The position numbers were made by a program, and so were the translations under genes. From assembly GCA_019242135.1 (NCBI GenBank), contig JAFAWC010000467.1:1-8153 (forward strand): a stretch of DNA of 8,153 bases, written 5' to 3'. Below, piece by piece: positions 1 to 7,920 of this stretch; the stretch's first letter is position 1, and each line of letters opens with the position of its first letter. The stretch is from Mycobacteriaceae bacterium (lineage in GTDB: Bacteria; Actinomycetota; Actinomycetes; Mycobacteriales; Mycobacteriaceae). Below the pieces are notes generated by a model that had not been told where the DNA came from, made no database searches, and saw only the letters and a program-made list of their open reading frames with translations.

Positions 1-345
1 GTCGGCATCGCGATCGGCGCGGGCACCGACGTGGCGATCGCCTCGGCGGGGGTGATCCTGGCCAGCTCCGACCCGCGGTCGGTGCTCTCCGTGATTCAGC
101 TGTCGCGGGCGACCTACCGCAAGATGAAGCAAAACCTTTGGTGGGCAGCGGGATACAACTTGATCTCGGTGCCGCTGGCCGCCGGGGTGCTGGCGCCGAT
201 CGGCTTCGTGATGCCGATGTCGGTGGGCGCGCTGCTGATGTCGCTGTCCACGGTGGTGGTTGCGGTCAACGCGCAGCTGCTGCGGCGGTTGGACCTGCGG
301 CCAGAGGCCAGTGTCGCCGCGGTGCTCGGCGGTGCGAGCGCCTAG
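1..345 (+). CDS. Heavy-metal (probably copper) P-type ATPase, C-terminal fragment
   Basis: The reading frame is open from base 1 to a TAG at 343-345 and gives the last 114 residues; the start lies outside the window. It opens in the hinge motif of the P domain ([15 protein letters not shown]), followed by two predicted membrane helices. The first contains NLWWAAGYN followed by PLAAG, and the second contains [16 protein letters not shown]. These match the TM7 (GYN...PLAAG) and TM8 (MSxST..VA.NA) patterns of metal-exporting PIB ATPases, and resemble the CopB-like (PIB-3) subgroup more than CopA (MxxSS). The CPx/CPH motif and any metal-binding N-terminus are outside the window, so the metal is inferred. 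The protein would act in the cytoplasmic membrane, exporting metal at the cost of ATP. It ends tail-to-tail on ptsH with overlapping stop codons. The family is secure; the copper assignment is less so. Confidence 0.9.
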   Translation, partial: VGIAIGAGTDVAIASAGVILASSDPRSVLSVIQLSRATYRKMKQNLWWAAGYNLISVPLAAGVLAPIGFVMPMSVGALLMSLSTVVVAVNAQLLRRLDLRPEASVAAVLGGASA

Positions 346-348
346 GCG
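339..348. other. 10-bp palindrome centred on two overlapping stop codons
   Basis: CGCCTAGGCG is a perfect palindrome. Its central CTAG supplies TAG for the ATPase gene (343-345, plus strand) and TAG for ptsH (342-344, minus strand), so the two convergent genes overlap by four bases. There is no intergenic space for a separate terminator; each transcript must run into the neighbouring gene before ending. Confidence 0.85.
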
Positions 349-599
349 TCGAGGTCCTGCTGGACAAGCTCGGCGATGGCGCACATCGTCTGCTCGTCCT
401 CCGAGGCGACGGTCACCTGGGCGCCGTTGGCTGCCCCGAGCGTCATGATCATCAGCGCGGAACCGGCGTCCACCGGCTCGCCACCGTCGAGCGACAACGT
501 GACCGGCACACCGGCTTTGACGGTTGCCTCTGCGATGATCGCGGCGGGCCGGGCGTGCAACCCGATGGCCGAGCCGACGCGGACGGTTTTGGTGTGCAT
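342..599 (-). CDS. ptsH: PTS phosphocarrier protein HPr
   Basis: An 85-residue protein of typical HPr length. The phosphorylation motif GLHARPAA lies at residues 13-20, with His15 as the residue that takes phosphate from enzyme I and Arg17 beside it. The region around [12 protein letters not shown] (residues 45-56) corresponds to the Ser46 segment, with Ser47 at or near that position. The open frame continues upstream to about 992, but that part is antisense to ptsI and has no HPr-like sequence, so the ATG at 597-599 (reverse strand) is chosen: it places His15 exactly where the family has it. HPr is a soluble cytoplasmic carrier that hands phosphate to enzyme II complexes or to DhaM-type proteins. 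It is divergent from ptsI, not in an operon with it. No clear Shine-Dalgarno sequence precedes the ATG. HPr kinase is not expected in actinobacteria, so Ser47 may have no regulatory use. Confidence 0.95.
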   Translation of the reverse strand: MHTKTVRVGSAIGLHARPAAIIAEATVKAGVPVTLSLDGGEPVDAGSALMIMTLGAANGAQVTVASEDEQTMCAIAELVQQDLDA

Positions 600-665
600 G
601 TCTGAATCTTGGTAGCTGCTGCTTTTAGGTTCATGTTGCCAAATGTCTGGCCCTAGCCTTGCCTC
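600..665. promoter_or_regulatory. Divergent ptsH/ptsI promoter region
   Basis: This 66-bp gap must hold the promoters of both PTS genes. On the plus strand TAGCCT at 654-659 fits the mycobacterial -10 pattern TANNNT, and a start seven bases downstream falls on the A of the ptsI ATG at 666, which suggests a leaderless mRNA. No AGGAGG-like site precedes ptsI. On the minus strand no purine-rich Shine-Dalgarno sequence is seen before ptsH, and only a weak -10-like match (CAAGAT, seven bases before the ATG) is present. No convincing -35 box or palindromic operator was found. The -10 call comes from motif position only. Confidence 0.45.
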
Positions 666-2336
666 ATGACCGTCCTGCGCGGGATACCCGTGGTCGCGGG
701 GGTGGTCTACGCGCCGGTGATACGGCCGGGTCCGGTGCCGCAGATCGATATCGAGACGCTGCCGGTCATCGACGAGTCGCGGCGTTTTGCCGAGTCGGCG
801 AAGTTTGTCGCGGCCGTGTCGGCGGTGGCCAACCGGTTGCGTGAGCGCGCCCGATGCGCGACCGGGACGGCATCGCAGGTGCTGGCCGCGACGGCCGGGC
901 TGGCCGAGGACCGAGCGTGGCTGGCGGCCGCGGAGAAGCGGATCGCCGAAGGCGATCCCGCGATCCGGGCAACGGTGCGGGCCGCCAGCCAATTCATCGA
1001 TCTATTCGGCGAGCTCGGCGGGTTGATGGCCGAGCGGGTAACGGATCTGCAGGACATCCGCGATCGCGTCGTGGCGGAACTGTCCGGGCTGCCTGAGCCG
1101 GGGGTGCTGCTACCGGCGGAGCCGTCGGTGTTATGTGCTGCCGACCTGGCGCCGGCCGCGACCGCTGACCTTGACCCACAGCTCATCGCGGGGCTGGCCA
1201 CCACGCTAGGCGGTCCGACCAGCCACACCGCGATCATCGCCCGCCAGCTGGGCATCCCCTGTGTCGTCGGGGTCGGTGGGCTCGATGACGTGGCGACCGG
1301 AACCATGGTGCTGGTCGACGGCACGCTGGGCGCGGTCACGGTGTCGCCCGACGAGGCGGCCGCGGTGTCGGCCGTCGACGCGGCCGGCGAGACAGCCCGC
1401 CGCCGCGACGCGGAATCGCTGGCCGGCTGGTCGGGTCCCGGCGCCACCGCCGACGGACACCGCGTCGCGGTCCTCGCCAACGTCGGAGACGGTGCCGCGG
1501 CACGCGCCGCGCGGCAGACACCGGCTGAGGGCGTCGGGCTGTTCCGCACCGAGTTGTGCTTCCTCGACCGGGACGCCGAGCCGTCCGTCGCCGAGCAGAC
1601 GGCTCGTTATGCCGATGTGTTGCAGTCGTTTCGCGGGATGAGGGTGGTGATCCGCACGCTCGATGCCGGGTCGGACAAGCCGCTGAACTTCGTCGGGCAC
1701 CCCGACGAGGCGAACCCGGCGCTTGGTGTGCGCGGCTTCCGGACCCACGCGGCGAACCCCGGGCTGCTCGAGCGCCAGCTCGAGGCGATCGCCGCCGCCG
1801 GGACGGCCACGGAGACGGCGCCGTGGGTGATGGCGCCGATGATCGCGGTGCCCGCGGAAGCTCGCGCGTTCGCCGCCGTGGCACGCTCGCACGGCCTGGT
1901 ACCGGGCGTGATGATCGAGGTGCCCGCGGCCGCCGTGATGGCCGACCGGCTGCTGGCCCATGTCGACTTCCTGTCGATCGGCACCAACGACTTGGGCCAG
2001 TACACGATGGCCGCAGACCGCGCCTCGCCGCAGCTTGCGCCGCTGACCGACCCGTGGCAGCCCGCAGTGCTGGCACTCGTCGCGGCCACCGCCCGCGCCG
2101 GCGCAGCGGCGGGCAAACCGGTCGGAGTGTGCGGGGAAGGGGCGGCCGATCCCGTGCTGGCGTGCGTTCTGGTGGGTCTGGGGATCACCTCGTTGTCCGT
2201 GGCGTCCCCGGCAGTGGCGGGCGTCGGCGCCAAGCTTGCCGCGGTGACACTGCATCAATGCCGCGACGCCGCGGACGCGGTGGTGGGCCTAGAGCCAACT
2301 GCCGCGCGGGCCGCGGCCCGCGAGATATTGGGGTGA
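666..2336 (+). CDS. ptsI: PTS enzyme I (phosphoenolpyruvate-protein phosphotransferase)
   Basis: A 556-residue protein close to the usual 570-575. Enzyme I autophosphorylates from PEP and passes the phosphate to HPr His15. The N-terminal HPr-binding and phosphohistidine domains (about 1-230) contain GGPTSHTAIIARQLGIP (182-198), with His187 the phosphorylated residue. The C-terminal PEP-binding TIM-barrel domain (about 260-556) contains EGVGLFRTE (288-296), RTLDAGSDKP (330-339), NPALGVRGFR (350-359), MIEVPAA (416-422, Glu418), SIGTNDLGQYT (437-447, Asn441/Asp442) and GVCGEGAADP (487-496, with Cys489 as the catalytic acid). All key residues are present, so it should be active. The ATG at 666 gives the family-typical N-terminus (LRGIPVVAG), and a -10-like box six bases upstream suggests leaderless translation. 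It is divergent from ptsH and convergent with the FUSC gene. No enzyme II gene adjoins it. Confidence 0.96.
   Translation: MTVLRGIPVVAGVVYAPVIRPGPVPQIDIETLPVIDESRRFAESAKFVAAVSAVANRLRERARCATGTASQVLAATAGLAEDRAWLAAAEKRIAEGDPAIRATVRAASQFIDLFGELGGLMAERVTDLQDIRDRVVAELSGLPEPGVLLPAEPSVLCAADLAPAATADLDPQLIAGLATTLGGPTSHTAIIARQLGIPCVVGVGGLDDVATGTMVLVDGTLGAVTVSPDEAAAVSAVDAAGETARRRDAESLAGWSGPGATADGHRVAVLANVGDGAAARAARQTPAEGVGLFRTELCFLDRDAEPSVAEQTARYADVLQSFRGMRVVIRTLDAGSDKPLNFVGHPDEANPALGVRGFRTHAANPGLLERQLEAIAAAGTATETAPWVMAPMIAVPAEARAFAAVARSHGLVPGVMIEVPAAAVMADRLLAHVDFLSIGTNDLGQYTMAADRASPQLAPLTDPWQPAVLALVAATARAGAAAGKPVGVCGEGAADPVLACVLVGLGITSLSVASPAVAGVGAKLAAVTLHQCRDAADAVVGLEPTAARAAAREILG
2305..2322. terminator. 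18-bp perfect palindrome at the 3' end of ptsI, possible U-less terminator
   Basis: CGCGGGCCGCGGCCCGCG reads identically on both strands and ends 14 bp before the last base of ptsI, lying 24 bp from the stop of the convergent FUSC gene. In RNA it could fold as a stem of about seven G:C pairs with a four-base loop, in either transcript. No T tract follows in either direction, so it would be at best a U-less hairpin of the kind proposed for mycobacteria. It lies in Ala/Arg-rich codons of ptsI, where such palindromes arise easily by composition. The palindrome is certain; the terminator role is inference. Confidence 0.35.
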
Positions 2337-2345
2337 CGTTCGGGC

Positions 2346-4499
2346 CTATCCTGCCGACCGCACTGATGCCGCATCGGGCCTCGCCGGATAGACCAGCTCC
2401 AGCTCACCGAGGCTGGCGGCGACCATCACCAACGGCAGCGCGGCCGCGGTCGCGCTCTCATCGCCGGTCGACTCGGCGCGCAGCGCGGGCACGAGGTCGT
2501 CGCTGATTGGTGGCCAGACATCGTCGTCGTGACCGGCGTGGCGTGCGCACACCGCGTCGGCGTGCGCCTCGAGGATCGCCTTCGCCCGCGGGTACGTTGC
2601 CAGCGGCGGTGGCCACTTGATGTCGGCGATCAACTCGGCGGCCGCCCGCATCCGCAACACGCGGTTGGATGCCCGAATGACCGGCGCGCGCGAGTCCGTT
2701 GCCCCTCCACTCTCCGAAAGATATTGCCGCACCGCGTCGTCCAGCATCCGCGACGCCGCAAGCGCGTCGTGCCCCAGTGAGCTGACGTTGTCATCGATCG
2801 CCTCGGACGCGCCGCGTGTCACCCGGTAAACCGCCGCCCGGAGATAGGCGGAAAACGTCGACCGCGCGGCGTCGATCGTGGCGTTGACCGATGCGGCCGC
2901 GCCCCGCGGCCACAGCATCACCGAAACCACCAACCCGGCCAGCGCGCCGACCGCGACATCCTCGACGCGCACTAACCCGACCCGCCACCCCGAGGGGACG
3001 ATCAGGTTGAAGATGACCAGCACCATCATCGTGAACGCGGCCTGGGCGGCGGTGAACGATGCGACCTCGGGGACGTAAGCCGACGCGAACACGAGCACCG
3101 GCAACAGCACCCACAGCACTGGCGGATCCACGCCGAGCAGCATGATCAGCACGGCTCCGATCAGGAAGCCGATCGTGGTGCCGGTCACCGCGCGCATCAG
3201 CTTCGTGCCAGTGGTCAGTGCGCTGCTGCGCAGCACCGAGATCGCACCCAGCACCACCCAGAAGCCGTGCTGCACGGGGAAGAGGTGAGTGATGGCGACA
3301 GCCAGCGCGAGTCCCAGCCCGGTGCGCAAGCTGTTGCGCAGCGTTACCGAGCGGATTGACAGAAAGCCGCTCAGGTTCGTGGTGAGGGCAGCGGTTTCGG
3401 GAAGGACCCGATCAGCCGCGCCGGTTTCGGGTAGCCGGCGGCCGAGAGCCCGCGCCCACACCGGGCGCGCATCTGCGGCCGCGGCGGCCGCGATCACCCG
3501 GCCGTTCGCGGCGATAGTTGCGGCGACGACGCGGCGCGTCAGCAGCCTGCGGGCCACCGCGACCGCGGCTGCGTCGTCACGCTCGCCGAGCACCCGGACG
3601 ATGTCCTCGTGGTAGCGGCCGCGCGCCACCGCCCGCAACTCGGCCAGCGCGGTCGCCAGCTCAGAACGGCTGAGGCCGCGCTCGGCTGAACGGGAAATGC
3701 GCAGCACTGCTGCGGATTTGCGCAGCACCCTGACCGCCGGCTCGGTCATGTCGGCCAGCGCCTCGACGGAATCCTCGTCGACACGCTCGGTGACCCACTC
3801 CAGATCGTCCACCACGCGCACCAGCGCCCGGCTGCCCGCGGTCAATCCCACCGGGCGGAAGTCGGCACCGAGGAAGTTGGCCCGAAGCGCGTTCATCGCG
3901 GCGGTCACCTCCGCCACGGATGCGGTGCCGTCCAGCCGATCCGCGATGGCGGCACACACCTGCGCTGCGTGCCTGCGAAGCTCATCGTGGTGACGGGGCC
4001 GCAGCAGGAACAGAGACGCCGGCACGCAGATCGCCAGCGCGATCGCCCAGCCCAGCAGCCGGTCGGGTATCGGGCCGGGCGGGGTGCAGGCCGGCAGCAC
4101 GAACGTCAGCAAGGTGGCCCGCTGTCCGGCGGCAATCGTCTCGCTCAGCACCCCGGCGAACGTCACCACGACACCGAGGGCAAACATCGCGGTGACCGAA
4201 AGCCACGGCAACGGAGAGACGAGCGTGCCGAGGGTGATCAGAACCGTGCCGTTGCAGCCCAGGCCCGCGTAGGCGAGCGCCCGGTTCGGCCGGTTGCCGG
4301 GGAAATCGGCGATCACCATCAAGGCGAACGACCCGAAAATAGCGAATAACGGCGTCTGCGAGCCGCCCAGCCCAAAGCTGACCGCCGCCGCGATCGGCAC
4401 GGCGATCGCGGCCCGAACCGCGCGCCGCAGGCCGTCGCGCTCGGGATCGCGTGCCTTTAACCGGTGCAGCGCACGGCGAACGGGATTGCGCCCGGCCAT
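2346..4499 (-). CDS. FUSC-family integral membrane protein (YccC/aromatic acid exporter-like)
   Basis: A 717-residue protein with two similar halves, each a hydrophobic bundle followed by a soluble helical part. The first bundle covers about residues 26-168 and ends in SLFLLRPR. The second covers about 390-533, includes GFWVVLGAISVLR (about 411-423), RAVTGTTIGFLIGAVL and VRVEDVAVGALAGLVV, and closes with LWPRG. This double arrangement and the R-x-x-D...G...LWP signature are typical of FUSC/FUSC_2 proteins, which include the AaeB efflux component and uncharacterised YccC proteins. The location would be the cytoplasmic membrane; the substrate cannot be read from the sequence. The frame stays open upstream to 4985, but that part is antisense-like and overlaps the TetR gene in another frame, so the ATG at 4497-4499 is chosen. 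It follows the TetR stop by 11 bp, suggesting co-transcription and coupling. The stop lies 9 bp from that of ptsI. Confidence 0.88.
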   Translation of the reverse strand: MAGRNPVRRALHRLKARDPERDGLRRAVRAAIAVPIAAAVSFGLGGSQTPLFAIFGSFALMVIADFPGNRPNRALAYAGLGCNGTVLITLGTLVSPLPWLSVTAMFALGVVVTFAGVLSETIAAGQRATLLTFVLPACTPPGPIPDRLLGWAIALAICVPASLFLLRPRHHDELRRHAAQVCAAIADRLDGTASVAEVTAAMNALRANFLGADFRPVGLTAGSRALVRVVDDLEWVTERVDEDSVEALADMTEPAVRVLRKSAAVLRISRSAERGLSRSELATALAELRAVARGRYHEDIVRVLGERDDAAAVAVARRLLTRRVVAATIAANGRVIAAAAAADARPVWARALGRRLPETGAADRVLPETAALTTNLSGFLSIRSVTLRNSLRTGLGLALAVAITHLFPVQHGFWVVLGAISVLRSSALTTGTKLMRAVTGTTIGFLIGAVLIMLLGVDPPVLWVLLPVLVFASAYVPEVASFTAAQAAFTMMVLVIFNLIVPSGWRVGLVRVEDVAVGALAGLVVSVMLWPRGAAASVNATIDAARSTFSAYLRAAVYRVTRGASEAIDDNVSSLGHDALAASRMLDDAVRQYLSESGGATDSRAPVIRASNRVLRMRAAAELIADIKWPPPLATYPRAKAILEAHADAVCARHAGHDDDVWPPISDDLVPALRAESTGDESATAAALPLVMVAASLGELELVYPARPDAASVRSAG

Positions 4500-4510
4500 C
4501 CGGCGCGTGC

Positions 4511-5077
4511 TCAGGCCTGCCGGGCGATCGTGGCGAACCGGCCCGCGTCCAGGCAGTCCAGCAGCTGGCCGGCGATCCATTTCAGTCCGACCTTGTCCTT
4601 CGGCAGCGTGCACTGTTCGAACCCGATCAGCAGATACAGCGCCCAGTCGGCGAACAACTGGGCTTGACGTGCGTCGTGAAGGATCTGCAGTGCCGACTGC
4701 CGCATGATGTCGTGGCGGGCCTGGTCGACTTGCTCCTGGGCGGCGTGCACGTGGGAATCGAGGCTGCTCCAGCTGCGAATGGCCGCCTCCGCACCGTGCG
4801 GCAGGTTCAACCCGTTGTGGATCAACCGGTCGATGCGCCGTCGGGGATCGGGCACGTGGCGACAGCAGTCCACCAATTCGCTGGCGCTGACCTGCTTCCA
4901 GTGGTCGACCAGCTGATGGGTGAAGTCCGGCCAATTGCTGAAGTAGTGGTAGAACGACCCACTGGTGACCCCGAGCCGCGCGCACACCTCGGCCAGCTTC
5001 AATCCGCCATAGCCAAGGTCCGACAACACATCGAGGCCAGTTTCGAAGTACGCCTCGCGGGATAGACCGGACGCCAT
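4511..5077 (-). CDS. TetR-family transcriptional regulator (TetR-1)
   Basis: A 188-residue protein, normal TetR length. The helix-turn-helix lies at about residues 25-47 (LKLAEVCARLGVTSGSFYHYF), including the family's recognition-helix ending YHYF; the rest is a helical ligand-binding and dimerisation domain with no recognised subfamily. It lies 11 bp upstream of the FUSC membrane protein gene on the same strand, the usual layout of a local repressor with its exporter, so it probably controls that operon and itself. The ATG at 5075-5077 gives a normal short lead-in to the first helix. There is no Shine-Dalgarno sequence; TATCGT (5085-5090, minus strand) is a possible -10 seven bases before the ATG, consistent with a leaderless or nearly leaderless transcript. 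The effector is unknown. Confidence 0.9.
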   Translation of the reverse strand: MASGLSREAYFETGLDVLSDLGYGGLKLAEVCARLGVTSGSFYHYFSNWPDFTHQLVDHWKQVSASELVDCCRHVPDPRRRIDRLIHNGLNLPHGAEAAIRSWSSLDSHVHAAQEQVDQARHDIMRQSALQILHDARQAQLFADWALYLLIGFEQCTLPKDKVGLKWIAGQLLDCLDAGRFATIARQA

Positions 5078-5084
5078 GTCAGGG

Positions 5085-5090
5085 ACGATA
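5085..5090 (-). promoter_or_regulatory. Candidate -10 box of the TetR-1/FUSC operon
   Basis: On the minus strand the hexamer reads TATCGT, matching TANNNT, and lies seven bases before the TetR-1 start codon. No -35 element at normal spacing was found, which is common in mycobacteria. The call is based on motif and position only. Confidence 0.35.
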
Positions 5091-5110
5091 ACCGAAGACC
5101 GATCAAGCTA

Positions 5111-5124
5111 ATCTCGCGGGAGAT
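5111..5124. promoter_or_regulatory. Inverted repeat ATCTC-N4-GAGAT, candidate TetR operator
   Basis: ATCTCGCGGGAGAT has perfect 5-bp arms around a 4-bp centre. It lies between the divergent TetR-1 and TetR-2 genes, about 20 bp upstream of the TetR-1 -10 candidate. Size and symmetry fit a TetR-type operator, and the position favours autoregulation of TetR-1. The short arms mean chance cannot be excluded. Confidence 0.35.
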
Positions 5125-5128
5125 CTGT

Positions 5129-5152
5129 GGTGGCGCGTTATGCGCGCACACC
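5129..5152. promoter_or_regulatory. Imperfect inverted repeat in the TetR-1/TetR-2 intergenic region
   Basis: The arms GGTG-GCGCG (5129-5137) and CGCGC-A-CACC (5143-5152) pair across a 5-base centre (TTATG) with one unpaired A at 5148. It could be an operator or a small hairpin near the start of a transcript. It lies 5 bp from the ATCTC/GAGAT repeat, so the two may belong to one regulatory site. Confidence 0.3.
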
Positions 5153-5174
5153 GGACATTAACCCCCGGGTAAAT

Positions 5175-5218
5175 CAGTTGTCCAACCTGCGATGAATACC
5201 AAACAGTTGTGAAACAAT
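5175..5218 (+). promoter_or_regulatory. TetR-2 promoter: two CAGTTGT repeats, CCAAAC-A-GTTGT element and -10 box
   Basis: CAGTTGT occurs twice in direct orientation (5175-5181 and 5204-5210). The first copy is part of GTTG-TC-CAAC (5177-5186), a small palindrome. The second is part of CCAAACAGTTGT (5199-5210), which matches the aldehyde dehydrogenase palindrome CCAACCGGTTGG at 9 of 12 positions. AACAAT at 5213-5218 is a -10-like hexamer whose expected start falls at about 5225, the GTG start codon, suggesting a leaderless transcript. A repressor bound at the second repeat would abut the -10 box. This is read by eye; binding is inference. Confidence 0.4.
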
Positions 5219-5224
5219 GCGGGC

Positions 5225-5860
5225 GTGCGAAAGGCGTCCAGGGGGCCGGGAAGGCCGCCCGCAGCGAAGGCCGCGGAAACTCGCGAGCGCATTGTCGAGG
5301 CGGCTCGCCAGGTTTTCAGCGAACTCGGCTACGACGCCGCCACCTTCCAGGAAATCGCCGTGCGCGCCGATCTCACCCGGCCCGCGATCAACCACTACTT
5401 CAAGACCAAGAATCTGCTCTACCGGGAAGTGGTGAAACGGACTAACGAATTGGTCGTGCTGCGGAGCGTGGGAAAGGCGTCCGAAGCGACCACCCTGATC
5501 GACCAGCTGGAAGCGTTCATCAACGCTGCGGTCGGAACCGACGCAGAGGACCGGTCCGCGGCAGCGTTTCTGGTCACCTCCGTGCTGGAATCACAGCGTC
5601 ACCCCGAACTCCGCCGGGACGAGAACGACTCACTGCTCGGCACCCGTCAGTTCCTCACCTGGGCGGTCAACGGCGCGATCGAGCGCGGCGAACTCACGAC
5701 CGACGCCCCGGTCGAACCCCTCGTCGAAATGTTGACTGCGATGTTCTGGGGCATGGCTTTTTACGCGGGTTTCGTGGGCAGTCACGAGGAACTGGAAGCG
5801 ATCACCGACGAGTTCAAGCGGCTTCTGGTCGGCAAGCTGTGGAACTGGCGGGACACCTAA
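5225..5860 (+). CDS. TetR-family transcriptional regulator (TetR-2), Rv0144-like by context
   Basis: A 211-residue protein. A basic, Pro/Gly-rich tail (RGPGRPPAAK, residues 6-15) precedes the DNA-binding domain, with the helix-turn-helix at about residues 39-61 (ATFQEIAVRADLTRPAINHYF). The C-terminal part is helical and would bind a ligand and form the dimer. The GTG at 5225 is the best start: no in-frame ATG precedes the conserved domain, and the nearby ATG (5218) and GTG (5209) are in other frames. The gene is 66 bp upstream of two methyltransferases on the same strand, the order I recall for M. tuberculosis Rv0144-Rv0146. It probably represses itself and the downstream genes through a CCAAC/GTTGG-type site found at all three promoters. 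The effector is unknown. Confidence 0.9.
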   Translation: MRKASRGPGRPPAAKAAETRERIVEAARQVFSELGYDAATFQEIAVRADLTRPAINHYFKTKNLLYREVVKRTNELVVLRSVGKASEATTLIDQLEAFINAAVGTDAEDRSAAAFLVTSVLESQRHPELRRDENDSLLGTRQFLTWAVNGAIERGELTTDAPVEPLVEMLTAMFWGMAFYAGFVGSHEELEAITDEFKRLLVGKLWNWRDT

Positions 5861-5894
5861 CTCGGGCGTGATCTGCCGCACAGTGGCATATAGG

Positions 5895-5917
5895 TTGCCT
5901 AACTTATTGGGTAGCAT
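5895..5917 (+). promoter_or_regulatory. Methyltransferase operon promoter with imperfect operator-like repeat
   Basis: TAGCAT at 5912-5917 is a good TANNNT -10 box, with transcription expected at about 5924, almost at the ATG at 5927. No Shine-Dalgarno sequence is present, so translation is probably leaderless or nearly so. CCTAA-CTTA-TTGGG (5898-5911) abuts the -10 box as an imperfect inverted repeat with 4 of 5 pairs matching. TTGGGTAGCAT (5907-5917) matches TTGGTTAGGAT at the aldehyde dehydrogenase promoter at 9 of 11 positions. Confidence 0.45.
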
Positions 5918-5926
5918 GTCTATCAA

Positions 5927-7854
<1,928 letters not shown>

Positions 7855-7920
7855 ATTTGTGGCGGTGACTGCGCAGGATATGTGTGCCGTTCGGCGGTTG
7901 TGACACCGATAACCTGCACA

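Noticed and set aside
138..605. Plus-strand open frame of 155 codons across the ATPase end and ptsH
   Set aside because: Out of frame with the ATPase and antisense to HPr; Arg/Gly-rich with no family features.
600..992. Extension of HPr upstream by 131 codons
   Set aside because: Antisense to the start of ptsI and lacking domain similarity; HPr is a single domain of about 85 residues starting at 599.
1131..1133. TTA leucine codon in ptsI
   Set aside because: Rare in GC-rich genomes and regulatory in Streptomyces, but I know of no bldA-like control in mycobacteria, so a single TTA means little.
1206..2258. Long minus-strand open frame of 350 codons antisense to ptsI (also 707-1549 and 1336-2076)
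   Set aside because: High-GC shadow frames: rich in Arg, Gly, His and Pro, with no recognisable domain, opposite a gene with all enzyme I motifs.
3470..3500. Dense GGCCGC-type palindromes in the FUSC gene
   Set aside because: They encode an alanine run and reflect codon composition, not a regulatory or mobile element.
4500..4985. Extension of the FUSC protein upstream by 162 codons
   Set aside because: The extra part overlaps the TetR-1 gene in another frame, is Arg/Pro-rich without hydrophobic segments, and TetR-1 is clearly real.
5209..5445. Alternative frames starting at GTG 5209 or ATG 5217/5218 near the TetR-2 start
   Set aside because: Out of frame with the TetR domain; their products show no helix-turn-helix or other family signature.
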